Assembly: GCA_023230065.1 (NCBI GenBank)
Contig: JALNYB010000074.1
Location: forward strand, 1 to 6,194
Source: Candidatus Methanomethylophilaceae archaeon
GTDB lineage: Archaea; Thermoplasmatota; Thermoplasmata; Methanomassiliicoccales; Methanomethylophilaceae
Direction: 5' to 3'
Length of the DNA stretch: 6,194 nt
Translations under genes and position numbers: made by a program
The notes under the pieces: generated by a model
The model's input: only the letters and a program-made list of their open reading frames with translations
Told to the model about the DNA's origin: nothing
The model's database searches: none
In this document: piece by piece, positions 1 to 5,474 of the stretch
How positions within the stretch are numbered: the first letter of the stretch is position 1
Layout: each line of letters starts with the position of its first letter

Positions 1-90
1 CAGACTAGGATGAAAATTGGAAACATACTCAATACCATTGACTGTTGCATCGAATTAAACTCTAGAATAAATGATTATTTAGCTGCCTAA
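1..90 (+). CDS. hsdS: 3' end of a second hsdS (Type I specificity subunit), truncated after the central conserved region
   Basis: Frame 1 is open from the window edge to TAA at 88-90 and encodes 29 residues, including ILNTID and SRINDYLAA. These align without gaps to residues 163-191 of the complete HsdS on the other strand (QTQQKI, SILDSL, INDYLAQ), which is the central coiled-coil conserved region following TRD1. The gene therefore carries TRD1 and the central helix (mostly outside the window) but has no TRD2, and it stops just after the inverted repeat at 67-84. Its 3' end overlaps the 3' end of the minus-strand hsdS by 12 bp. Apart from the repeat, nucleotide identity between the two genes is low here, so they have different TRD1 halves. 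In the present orientation it would make a half-length S subunit; inversion of the 67-729 segment would complete it. hsdM and hsdR, if present, lie off the left edge (inference). Confidence 0.8.
   Translation, partial: QTRMKIGNILNTIDCCIELNSRINDYLAA
67..84 (+). repeat. Inverted repeat arm L, candidate recombination site in hsdS
   Basis: The sequence ATAAATGATTATTTAGCT is repeated perfectly in inverted orientation at 712-729. On the plus strand it encodes INDYLA of the hsdS fragment; on the minus strand it contains the AGC-TAA end of the complete hsdS. It holds a 14-bp imperfect palindrome, TAAAT-GATT-ATTTA (68-81): two 5-bp arms around an asymmetric 4-bp centre. That architecture suits a tyrosine-recombinase crossover site (inference). 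Identity stops sharply at both ends of the 18 bp. Confidence 0.85.
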
Positions 91-1281
91 ATCAAGATTC
101 GAAACATCGATTTCTCCAGACATCAATTTAGGTAATAATTCATCCCTTATTTTTTGAAGCACCCGTATCTCTTTCATCAAATGTTTACGTTCTTCAAATA
201 CTGGTCCAAGAACACATTCCATGATCTGAAAAATTTCATTATCGGGACATATTATCATTGATTCCTCCAAATGATTGCGACAAATGTGTCCCATTGTGGT
301 AGCTTTATTCCCTGCAATCTCTTTAAAAGAACCTATGTAATGATTTGTCCAATGGAATACAAACCACAATGGGTATTCATCAGATGTTACTTTGAACAGA
401 TGTTGATTCAATCCACATTTACCGCCCGACCAAATATCGATCATCAATGATCCGGACCAAGAAAATACGACGTCCCCATCTTGTACTATACATTCATTTT
501 TGATATTTGTTCTACAAACATCAGAATTAGAATCACAGCATCCCATTCCAAGTTCTCTAATCTTCAAAACAGGCATACTTGATTCGCCATCGATTGGCCT
601 GTATTTCTGCATCGCGAGTCCATTTTGATAATTTGCGATATCTGTAAGTGCCATCTCCTTGTAATCGGTACACTTTTCAATCATGTATTCGAAATACATC
701 TCTGCAAACTGAGCTAAATAATCATTTATCTTACGATTTGTATCTATTTTGTTCGTTAGGGAATCAAGAATAGATACGATTTTTTGTTGTGTTTGTGTAT
801 CTGGAATATCTATCAGAATTCTCATTAGATCACGCGGATGAACGCGGAATACTTTCATACCGGTCACATATTGACGAAGTCTTTGTCTAAAATTGTCTGA
901 TTGAAATAAGTAGTTGATGAATTCAGGAACGAAATTTGTTTTATCTCTGATACGTATAATTGTTGTTTCCATACCAGATACAAAATCAAGATTCTGTTTA
1001 TTGATAATTAGGGTAGAATGGCCTAAATCATCAACTGTTTCAGATGTTAAGGTATAAACTATGTCTCCATCACTCAGATATTGCTCAGGTTTAATTTTGA
1101 CATCCTTTTTTATTTTTATGATTTTATCATATTTAGTATTTAAATTAATCTTGAAATCGTATAATTTGTAGATGTCTCCATAGTGCAAATATGGAATATC
1201 GAATTCAACATCGGTCTCACTGCGGGGTATATTAATGCCTTTGTAGTAGTCACAGAAATCACCAATATACGTTCTTGCCAT
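79..1281 (-). CDS. hsdS: Type I restriction-modification specificity subunit HsdS, complete form, with invertible 3' half
   Basis: HsdS confers DNA-sequence specificity on the HsdM methyltransferase and HsdR nuclease of a Type I system. The protein is 400 aa from ATG 1281, the usual family length. Numbering here counts from TTG 1284 (401 aa). The layout is TRD1 at about 2-160, central helix 162-200 (QTQQKIVSILDSL, INDYLAQFAEMYF), TRD2 at about 210-348, and C-terminal helix 350-395 ending in the family hallmark RDELLPKLMSGEI. The ATG at 1281-1279 overlaps the recombinase stop codon (TGATG), so translation is probably coupled; an in-frame TTG lies one codon earlier. No Shine-Dalgarno is evident. 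Codons 186-191 (INDYLA) coincide with one arm of an 18-bp inverted repeat, and the stop codon TAA (81-79) lies in the other arm. TRD2 plus the C-terminus is thus a cassette shared with the plus-strand hsdS fragment. Base composition is AT-rich. Assignment to HsdS is firm; the recognition sequence cannot be read from the protein. Confidence 0.92.
   Translation of the reverse strand: MARTYIGDFCDYYKGINIPRSETDVEFDIPYLHYGDIYKLYDFKINLNTKYDKIIKIKKDVKIKPEQYLSDGDIVYTLTSETVDDLGHSTLIINKQNLDFVSGMETTIIRIRDKTNFVPEFINYLFQSDNFRQRLRQYVTGMKVFRVHPRDLMRILIDIPDTQTQQKIVSILDSLTNKIDTNRKINDYLAQFAEMYFEYMIEKCTDYKEMALTDIANYQNGLAMQKYRPIDGESSMPVLKIRELGMGCCDSNSDVCRTNIKNECIVQDGDVVFSWSGSLMIDIWSGGKCGLNQHLFKVTSDEYPLWFVFHWTNHYIGSFKEIAGNKATTMGHICRNHLEESMIICPDNEIFQIMECVLGPVFEERKHLMKEIRVLQKIRDELLPKLMSGEIDVSNLDLGS
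712..729 (-). repeat. Inverted repeat arm R, candidate recombination site in hsdS
   Basis: This is the exact reverse complement of 67-84, lying inside the complete hsdS at codons INDYLA. Flanking bases (711 and 730) differ from those beside the left arm. The intervening segment 85-711 is 627 bp. Confidence 0.85.
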
Positions 1282-2267
1282 CAAGATATGTACTTACGAT
1301 GTGAGATTTTAACATTGCTTTGATTTACCATTGCATAATGCATCGTCGTGTCGATACGCACATGCCCCAACAATCTTTGCACTTGTTCTATCGGCATGCC
1401 CTTATCGATTGCCTGAGTAGCGAGTGTGCGTCTGAATTTATGCGGATGGATTGATTTTATCAACGCACGTTTTCCTAATAGCTTTAATCTTGTTTCTATG
1501 CCACTTATGTTCACTCTCTTATGTGGTTCATTCAAAGATACAAATAATGCAGGCTCATAATCGACTCTGCTGTCTAAATACTCCCGAAGATGGATTTTCG
1601 TTCTTGCATCGAAGTATACCTTGCGCTCGCTATCCCCCTTCCCTAACACTTTGCACTCACGCTCTTCAAAATCGATATCGTTGATTTCCAACCTTACAAG
1701 CTCTCCAACTCTCATTCCTGTTGATGATAATAAATCTACAATCGCAAGATCCCGGGAGTTATCGCATGCATCTCTGATATGTTCCAGTTCTTCGTCAGAG
1801 AACGTTTCTTTAATGACACGTCCTGACTTTACTTTGTGAATTCTTCTTACCGGGCTCTTCAAGATATATTCTTCGTCTTCCAGCCACGAGAAAAAACTGG
1901 ACAGTATCCTTCTTATGTTATCGATTGTGATTTTGCTGGCATTCTTCAAAGTTTGATAATCCGAAAGATATGATCTGAGGTCATCAGTATTTATGTTCAC
2001 GATAAGTTTTGGAACATTTCTTAGCATTGTGTCGATTGTTGCAGTGTAGTAATCCAACGTTTTGACGGAACAACCTTCGACCTTTTTTGCAGATATGAAT
2101 AAATTTACCAATGAAAGATTATCCTCGATTTCGTTCATTTTGTCTTTTTCTTTGAACTCGTACTTTGAAATGACATGATTCAGAGCGTTTCCCACAGATC
2201 TGATTTGCTCTGGATTTAGAACATTTAACAATTCGAACTCGATTTGCGTAATGATCACATTTAGCAT
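1281..2267 (-). CDS. Tyrosine recombinase (XerC/D or phage-integrase family), likely hsdS invertase
   Basis: A site-specific recombinase expected to invert the adjacent hsdS segment. Numbering is from GTG 2285 (334 aa); the preferred ATG at 2267 gives 328 aa. An N-terminal extension of about 50 residues (LNVLNPEQIRSVGNALNHVI) precedes a SAM-like core-binding domain at about 55-145 and the catalytic domain at about 160-320. The catalytic set is complete: R192 (TGMRVGEL), K216 (LGKGDSERKV), H282-x-x-R285 (HPHKFRRTLAT), H308 (RLLGH) and Y317 (MHYAMV). The stop TGA (1283-1281) overlaps the hsdS ATG, so the two are co-transcribed and probably translationally coupled. The gene starts 63 bp after the 194-aa gene on the same strand. 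Sample lines in its 3' half are about 45-50% G+C, against about 27% in a sample of hsdS, which hints at separate origins. The start is uncertain among GTG 2285, ATG 2267 and ATG 2138. Confidence 0.9.
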   Translation of the reverse strand: MLNVIITQIEFELLNVLNPEQIRSVGNALNHVISKYEFKEKDKMNEIEDNLSLVNLFISAKKVEGCSVKTLDYYTATIDTMLRNVPKLIVNINTDDLRSYLSDYQTLKNASKITIDNIRRILSSFFSWLEDEEYILKSPVRRIHKVKSGRVIKETFSDEELEHIRDACDNSRDLAIVDLLSSTGMRVGELVRLEINDIDFEERECKVLGKGDSERKVYFDARTKIHLREYLDSRVDYEPALFVSLNEPHKRVNISGIETRLKLLGKRALIKSIHPHKFRRTLATQAIDKGMPIEQVQRLLGHVRIDTTMHYAMVNQSNVKISHRKYIS

Positions 2268-2330
2268 TTGGGGACATAATCTCACATGTAAAATTATGTT
2301 GGTGGGCCAGATTCATTACTTATTCAGAGG

Positions 2331-2915
2331 TCACATCAAACCATATAGACCAACTAGGAATCCAATAGTACCAACAATCACTCCAATTATCGAGTATCTT
2401 ACAGATTTTACGGCCTTTTCTTCCATAATGCAGACGTGTATCATTTCTCTTATTTTCGAGTCGATACCCATCAAATGTGAGGAACACCATTGAGCATCAT
2501 CAGATCCAGCAGACCGCAAATACGGGCCTCTGTTCGAAGTTGGCACTTCTATATTATCGAAATAGATATCTGCAAACTGTTGCATATTTTCATGCAAATT
2601 AATCCATCCGAATGTCAATTTCGATGATAATCTGTTCAATTTTTCAGAGCATTTACGTTTTTTAGTCTCTGAATATTTCCATTTGGAGCCGCCAGTAGAA
2701 TAGTTAACTCCAAACTCATCAATAGACATTTCATAGAATCCGTTATCTAGAGTGAACAATTCCCAGTATCTTCTTTTAATTACATCATATTCCTTGAGTG
2801 ATCTCAGAAATATTTTCGATGAGTAGTCATCAATCGATAGGTATGTACTGCCATTGAAATTAAGGCCTGGTGATTCGTCCCAGTTTGGAGTAATGTTTGA
2901 AGTTTGTTCTTTCAT
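2331..2915 (-). CDS. Unknown 194-aa protein with C-terminal glycine-zipper membrane anchor
   Basis: I do not recognise the family. The first about 170 residues are hydrophilic and rich in aromatic and charged residues (IKRRYWELF, SKWKYSETKKRK), with no signal peptide. Residues 174-193 form one hydrophobic helix preceded by K167, K170 and R173 and followed by a single residue, so the protein should be tail-anchored with its N-terminus in the cytoplasm. Glycines in the helix fall at 178, 182, 185, 189 and 192, a 4-3-4-3 spacing typical of tightly packed helix-helix contacts. The ATG at 2915 has no Shine-Dalgarno, but a TATA-like box lies 25 bp upstream. The gene lies upstream of the recombinase and hsdS on the same strand, so all three may share a transcript. 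A membrane-acting defence protein is possible but unproven. Confidence 0.75.
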   Translation of the reverse strand: MKEQTSNITPNWDESPGLNFNGSTYLSIDDYSSKIFLRSLKEYDVIKRRYWELFTLDNGFYEMSIDEFGVNYSTGGSKWKYSETKKRKCSEKLNRLSSKLTFGWINLHENMQQFADIYFDNIEVPTSNRGPYLRSAGSDDAQWCSSHLMGIDSKIREMIHVCIMEEKAVKSVRYSIIGVIVGTIGFLVGLYGLM

Positions 2916-2934
2916 ATTTCATTAACAAGGAACC

Positions 2935-2944
2935 ATTATAATAA
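2935..2944 (-). promoter_or_regulatory. TATA-like box for the 194-aa gene (leaderless promoter)
   Basis: On the minus strand the sequence is TTATTATAAT, centred about 25 bp upstream of the ATG at 2915. That is the spacing expected if the transcript starts at or within a few bases of the start codon, as in archaeal leaderless genes. No Shine-Dalgarno lies between the box and the ATG. Confidence 0.5.
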
Positions 2945-2989
2945 AAAATGCGGAATTTTCTGTTATCTGGACTTTTATTGCAGGTTTTG

Positions 2990-3115
2990 TTATATTTTCT
3001 CCTCACATCTTGGTTCATCAACTTCAAGAAATTCAGGAAAGATGCGCCCGAAAGCTATAACAAAACGTAATTCTGATGGACCGTCGACGGAACGAATCGC
3101 ATATCTTCCGTGCAC
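2990..3115 (-). CDS. Possible 41-aa small protein or gene remnant
   Basis: A minus-strand reading frame is open from the stop at 3160-3158 to TAA at 2992-2990, with GTG at 3115 as the only reasonable start. The peptide (MHGRYAIRSVDGPSELRFVI... ending CEEKI) has a balanced, protein-like composition, more so than the other frames here. There is no Shine-Dalgarno or ATG. A TATA-like run at 3131-3140 lies 15-25 bp upstream. It could be the tail of an older gene displaced by the 352-aa gene, a small regulator, or chance. It sits in the otherwise gene-free 2916-3222 gap. Confidence 0.25.
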   Translation of the reverse strand: MHGRYAIRSVDGPSELRFVIAFGRIFPEFLEVDEPRCEEKI

Positions 3116-3130
3116 CCTGATACCAATAGT

Positions 3131-3140
3131 TTTATAAAAA
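3131..3140. promoter_or_regulatory. TATA-like box in the divergent intergenic region
   Basis: TTTATAAAAA is a good TATA-like element. On the plus strand it would start transcription near 3160-3165, giving the 352-aa gene a leader of about 60 nt. On the minus strand it would serve the possible 41-aa frame. It is secondary to the box at 3189-3199. Confidence 0.3.
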
Positions 3141-3188
3141 TGACAATAGTCCAGTGATTACGAATTTCTGCTTGATAAATGGTCGATG

Positions 3189-3199
3189 TTTTTAATATT
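3189..3199 (+). promoter_or_regulatory. TATA-like box for the 352-aa gene, flanked by a 5-bp inverted repeat
   Basis: TTTTTAATATT is centred about 28 bp upstream of the ATG at 3223, fitting a leaderless archaeal promoter; there is no Shine-Dalgarno before the ATG. The box is framed by GGTCG (3181-3185) and CGACC (3204-3208), which could be a repressor operator covering the TATA element. A 5-bp repeat is short enough to occur by chance. Confidence 0.45.
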
Positions 3200-3222
3200 C
3201 CTACGACCATACACGCCCTTGA

Positions 3223-4281
3223 ATGGCAACGCATTTTCAAGTATCTGATTTAACAACTGATGATTATACATTGTCCCGCAAATCATGCGTAAAATTGGGT
3301 ACATCTGGTGAAATAAAATTTCAAACACCGTTGAAAGTCGGATTAGGCAATGTAACTGATGTTCCATTCTATGAAGCCTACAAAAGGGTAAAACCAGAAA
3401 CAATTATCAATTGTCTAAAATCTGAGAATAAAGATCGTGAACATGGTCGTAACTTAAGACAGCGCTGTCGTGGCAATTTTAACATTTTGACACTTGAATA
3501 TGACAGTAAAAAATTTGTCCCGACCGACAGAATGATTGTTGCGCTATCAGATATGCAATACAATAACACAGATGCCATCACTACACCATCATGGTTTGAT
3601 TTAATAACAACAAAAAATAGTGTGAATGTTAAATTATATATTGAATTGTCCAAAATATTTGTAGAAGTAGCTTCGACACGTAACCATAAACCAATACTTG
3701 GCACCATACCTCAAAGTATTCCACCAGAAAAACTGGACAGCGTCCTAAAATTCTACATTGATCATGATGTTACATCGTTTGTTGTAGATTCTCATGGACG
3801 TACACTCATCAGCGGTTCGTGGATTAGAGCATTACAAAGATTGCTAAGTGAATATGATATTGAAAAAGAATCTATAATGTACACAATGAATGCTTTTCAG
3901 GGGATGGTTCGAAAGAACGAAACCACTATCGAAGCAAAAGATTTCATCGGTTTTACTGCAGGTTTCGATGTCATCGGTGGGAAACACACAAGTAAACATT
4001 TTGAAAAATCTGATGAAGAAACTACAAATACAGTGGGTAGAATCTTCCACCGCAGTACGTACAATTATGAAAAAAAGATATGTACCAAAGAAGAAAAACG
4101 ATTTATTGACGAATGTTCAATTCGTGAACAGAATTCGGAATTCGATATAATTAGACAATCGATATCCGAGGGGACGATGAAAAATCTTTTGTCTTCAAAA
4201 AATATTGCTCAGGAAACATTGAATACTATTTTTTCATTCAAGAATAAGAATCATTCAATGAAAATTGATGATTTTATCTAA
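3223..4281 (+). CDS. Unknown 352-aa protein with TIM-barrel-like pattern, possibly related to the tRNA-guanine transglycosylase superfamily
   Basis: I do not recognise this protein with confidence. It is soluble, with no signal peptide or membrane segment. Hydrophobic strands alternate with helices: MIVALSD (104-110), PILGTIPQS (157-165), SFVVDSHGR (185-193), ESIMYTMNA (216-224), FIGFTAGFDVIGGKH (241-255). This suggests a beta/alpha barrel. An early TPLKVGLGNVTD segment (35-46), strand-end motifs such as VVDSHGR, and the conserved-looking IGGKHTSKH recall TGT/DpdA-type enzymes, which exchange guanine for 7-deazaguanine in tRNA or DNA. That link is only a resemblance by eye. The C-terminal about 80 residues are highly charged and probably helical. 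The ATG at 3223 sits 28 bp after a TATA-like box. Composition is very AT-rich (one sample line about 17% G+C). Its stop overlaps the convergent PIN gene by 8 bp. Confidence 0.7.
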   Translation: MATHFQVSDLTTDDYTLSRKSCVKLGTSGEIKFQTPLKVGLGNVTDVPFYEAYKRVKPETIINCLKSENKDREHGRNLRQRCRGNFNILTLEYDSKKFVPTDRMIVALSDMQYNNTDAITTPSWFDLITTKNSVNVKLYIELSKIFVEVASTRNHKPILGTIPQSIPPEKLDSVLKFYIDHDVTSFVVDSHGRTLISGSWIRALQRLLSEYDIEKESIMYTMNAFQGMVRKNETTIEAKDFIGFTAGFDVIGGKHTSKHFEKSDEETTNTVGRIFHRSTYNYEKKICTKEEKRFIDECSIREQNSEFDIIRQSISEGTMKNLLSSKNIAQETLNTIFSFKNKNHSMKIDDFI

Positions 4282-4819
4282 TGAGTGCCAATAACTCGTC
4301 TGTTACTCTAAAATTACTTGATTTCAAATCTGAAGCGATTCTCTGACATATTTCTTTAGGTAAAACACCTTTATCGCGCAGATGCTTCACAATGCCTATC
4401 GTACCTGTGCATTTGATCTTAGGTATAGTTGAACCCAATATCTCCGTCAATTTTGAATTGACATGGATTTTTGAAACCTTTTTCCTTGCAAGTGCTTCAT
4501 CAATTACAACATAGTTTTCTACACCTAAATGAGTCAGCATAATGGATGCGGCGATAGTCTCTGTTTCTCCTGGGCCTAATCTATTATCAATTTTCTTTAT
4601 TAGCTCCACTAATTGTAAAAATCTTTCATCCTTATTCACTGCAACATGAAAATCTTGAATGATGTCGATCAAACTATTATCATTAGAATCCATACATTCA
4701 GTTACAACTGCATCTGTGATAAAAATAGTGTACTGTGCTTTAACATACTGTAGTAAGTCAACTGAAATGACCTCTTTTCCCATGGATGTGATAACAGAAT
4801 TATCAAAAATCTTTATCAT
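4274..4819 (-). CDS. PIN-domain ribonuclease toxin, DUF3368 type
   Basis: A 181-aa protein from ATG 4819. PIN domains are Mg2+-dependent ribonucleases and commonly act as VapC-like toxins. The acidic active-site set is present: D6 (IKIFDNSVI), E41 (VVTECMD), E85 (LGPGETETIAASIML) and D107/E108 (YVVIDEALARKK). The order LGxGE, then DEALARKKV, then CTGTIGIVKHLRDKGVL (136-152), then FRVTDELL near the C-terminus is the DUF3368 pattern, where the family shows T-G-T-x-G followed by K-x-G. An in-frame GTG at 4828 is rejected as the start because it lies inside the AGGTGG ribosome site; ATG 4819 has that site 5 nt upstream. The ATG overlaps the stop of the antitoxin-like gene (ATGA), so translation is coupled. 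The 3' end overlaps the convergent 352-aa gene by 8 bp. Confidence 0.82.
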   Translation of the reverse strand: MIKIFDNSVITSMGKEVISVDLLQYVKAQYTIFITDAVVTECMDSNDNSLIDIIQDFHVAVNKDERFLQLVELIKKIDNRLGPGETETIAASIMLTHLGVENYVVIDEALARKKVSKIHVNSKLTEILGSTIPKIKCTGTIGIVKHLRDKGVLPKEICQRIASDLKSSNFRVTDELLALIR

Positions 4820-5427
4820 GACTTCCACCTTATTTTCTGCTCCATAAGATATTTCTCAAAATCATAATAATTATACCCAGCAATTACTGCCGCTAAAGAA
4901 GAAGTAATCTTTTCCTTTTTTAACATAGAGACTGCGTTTTTCACACGATATTGCTTTAACTTTTCCCACACTTCTGAATTTTCAGTATATTGGGGAAACA
5001 TGATGTAAATGAAAGTGAGTAATTCATCATCGGTCAAATCAGAAACAAACTCTTTGTTTTCTAAAAGCGTGCTTTTTAATGGATCCTTTATACGTGCTTC
5101 GATATCATTAAACAATTCATATCCACTGTCTGAAAGACCAAATTGCGATCCGCCAACATATCCGCTGTTACTAATCACAGCTACATCTTCATCGATTTTT
5201 TCAGAATAAGGGCCTTTCTTGTGTTTTTGAAAAGTGTACATATTCTCAAATATGTCTGGGAGGGACATCGCAGATAAAAATATAATCTTCTGTATGTCAA
5301 CTTTGTCTTTTATGGGCTTCCCTTCTACACCCATGCAGTATATGATAATCCTTTGAGATGCATCCATCTCAGAAATTATTTTCTGAGAATTCAAAAGACT
5401 TTTTCCCATGAGAATCCCGTGCTCCAT
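4816..5427 (-). CDS. Probable antitoxin: GPYS winged-helix domain fused to a UPF0175-like C-terminal segment
   Basis: Residue numbers count from TTG 5439 (207 aa); ATG 5427 gives 203 aa and ATG 5409 gives 197 aa. None has a clear Shine-Dalgarno, and an ATAAATAT box lies just upstream. The N-terminal half carries IQKIIFLSAM (49-58), HKKGPYSEKIDEDV (73-86), NSGYV and LSDSGYELF (102-110). This is the winged-helix pattern of YwgA/Panacea-type proteins, in which GPYS-type motifs recur. The C-terminal segment 166-203 (VKNAVSMLKKEKITSS, then LAAVIAGYNYYDFEKYL) follows the UPF0175 antitoxin pattern, in which K-x-K-I-S/T is followed by AA-x-x-A-G and a phenylalanine. UPF0175 proteins are the usual partners of DUF3368 PIN toxins, and this gene precedes such a toxin with a 4-bp overlap. 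Its role is therefore inferred to be toxin neutralisation plus autoregulation. Confidence 0.68.
   Translation of the reverse strand: MEHGILMGKSLLNSQKIISEMDASQRIIIYCMGVEGKPIKDKVDIQKIIFLSAMSLPDIFENMYTFQKHKKGPYSEKIDEDVAVISNSGYVGGSQFGLSDSGYELFNDIEARIKDPLKSTLLENKEFVSDLTDDELLTFIYIMFPQYTENSEVWEKLKQYRVKNAVSMLKKEKITSSLAAVIAGYNYYDFEKYLMEQKIRWKS
4825..4830 (-). promoter_or_regulatory. Ribosome binding site of the PIN toxin gene
   Basis: AGGTGG on the minus strand lies 5 nt before ATG 4819, inside the last codons of the upstream gene. It matches the anti-Shine-Dalgarno of archaeal 16S rRNA and decides the start in favour of 4819 over GTG 4828. Confidence 0.7.
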
Positions 5428-5439
5428 GATTTGTATCAA

Positions 5440-5447
5440 ATATTTAT
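5440..5447 (-). promoter_or_regulatory. TATA-like box upstream of the antitoxin-toxin operon
   Basis: ATAAATAT on the minus strand lies about 17 bp before ATG 5427 and about 35 bp before ATG 5409. If this is the real box, transcription would start near 5418 and ATG 5409 would be the true start with a leader of about 8 nt. If it is not, ATG 5427 remains open. Confidence 0.35.
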
Positions 5448-5474
5448 CTGTATACGTAGAACATAGTCAATGCA

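Larger units (their letters stand above)
67..729. mobile_element. Invertible DNA segment carrying the HsdS TRD2 and C-terminal half
   Basis: The segment runs from one 18-bp inverted repeat to the other and contains the whole second half of HsdS. I reconstructed the flipped state by hand. The plus strand would read INDYLA-QFAEMYFEYM and onward through TRD2, ending LDLGS-stop. The minus-strand gene would read INDYLAA-stop, exactly as the plus-strand fragment does now. Both orientations keep the frame and supply proper stop codons. Shuffling of TRDs by inversion is known for phase-variable Type I systems such as S. pneumoniae SpnD39III and the Mycoplasma pulmonis hsd loci. That this segment actually inverts is inferred. 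Confidence 0.78.

Noticed and set aside
1331..1342. Repeated TGCAT around 1331-1342 as a second recombination site
   Set aside because: It lies inside conserved recombinase codons (MHYAM), is short, and has no inverted partner in the window.
3055..3240. A 61-aa minus-strand frame overlapping the start of the 352-aa gene
   Set aside because: It overlaps the real gene start and has a cysteine/histidine-rich shadow composition with no ribosome site; the neighbouring frame (2990-3115) is more protein-like.
3378..3707. A 109-aa minus-strand frame opposite the 352-aa gene
   Set aside because: It is an antisense shadow of a long AT-rich gene; the hydrophobic stretches arise from the complement of sense codons.
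4130..4143. Palindromic GAATTCGGAATTC
   Set aside because: It lies inside the 352-aa coding sequence, is only two EcoRI-like hexamers side by side, and has no related copies in the window.
4820..4828. GTG at 4828 as the start of the PIN toxin
   Set aside because: The GTG is part of the AGGTGG ribosome site. ATG 4819 has ideal 5-nt spacing and the ATGA overlap with the upstream stop.
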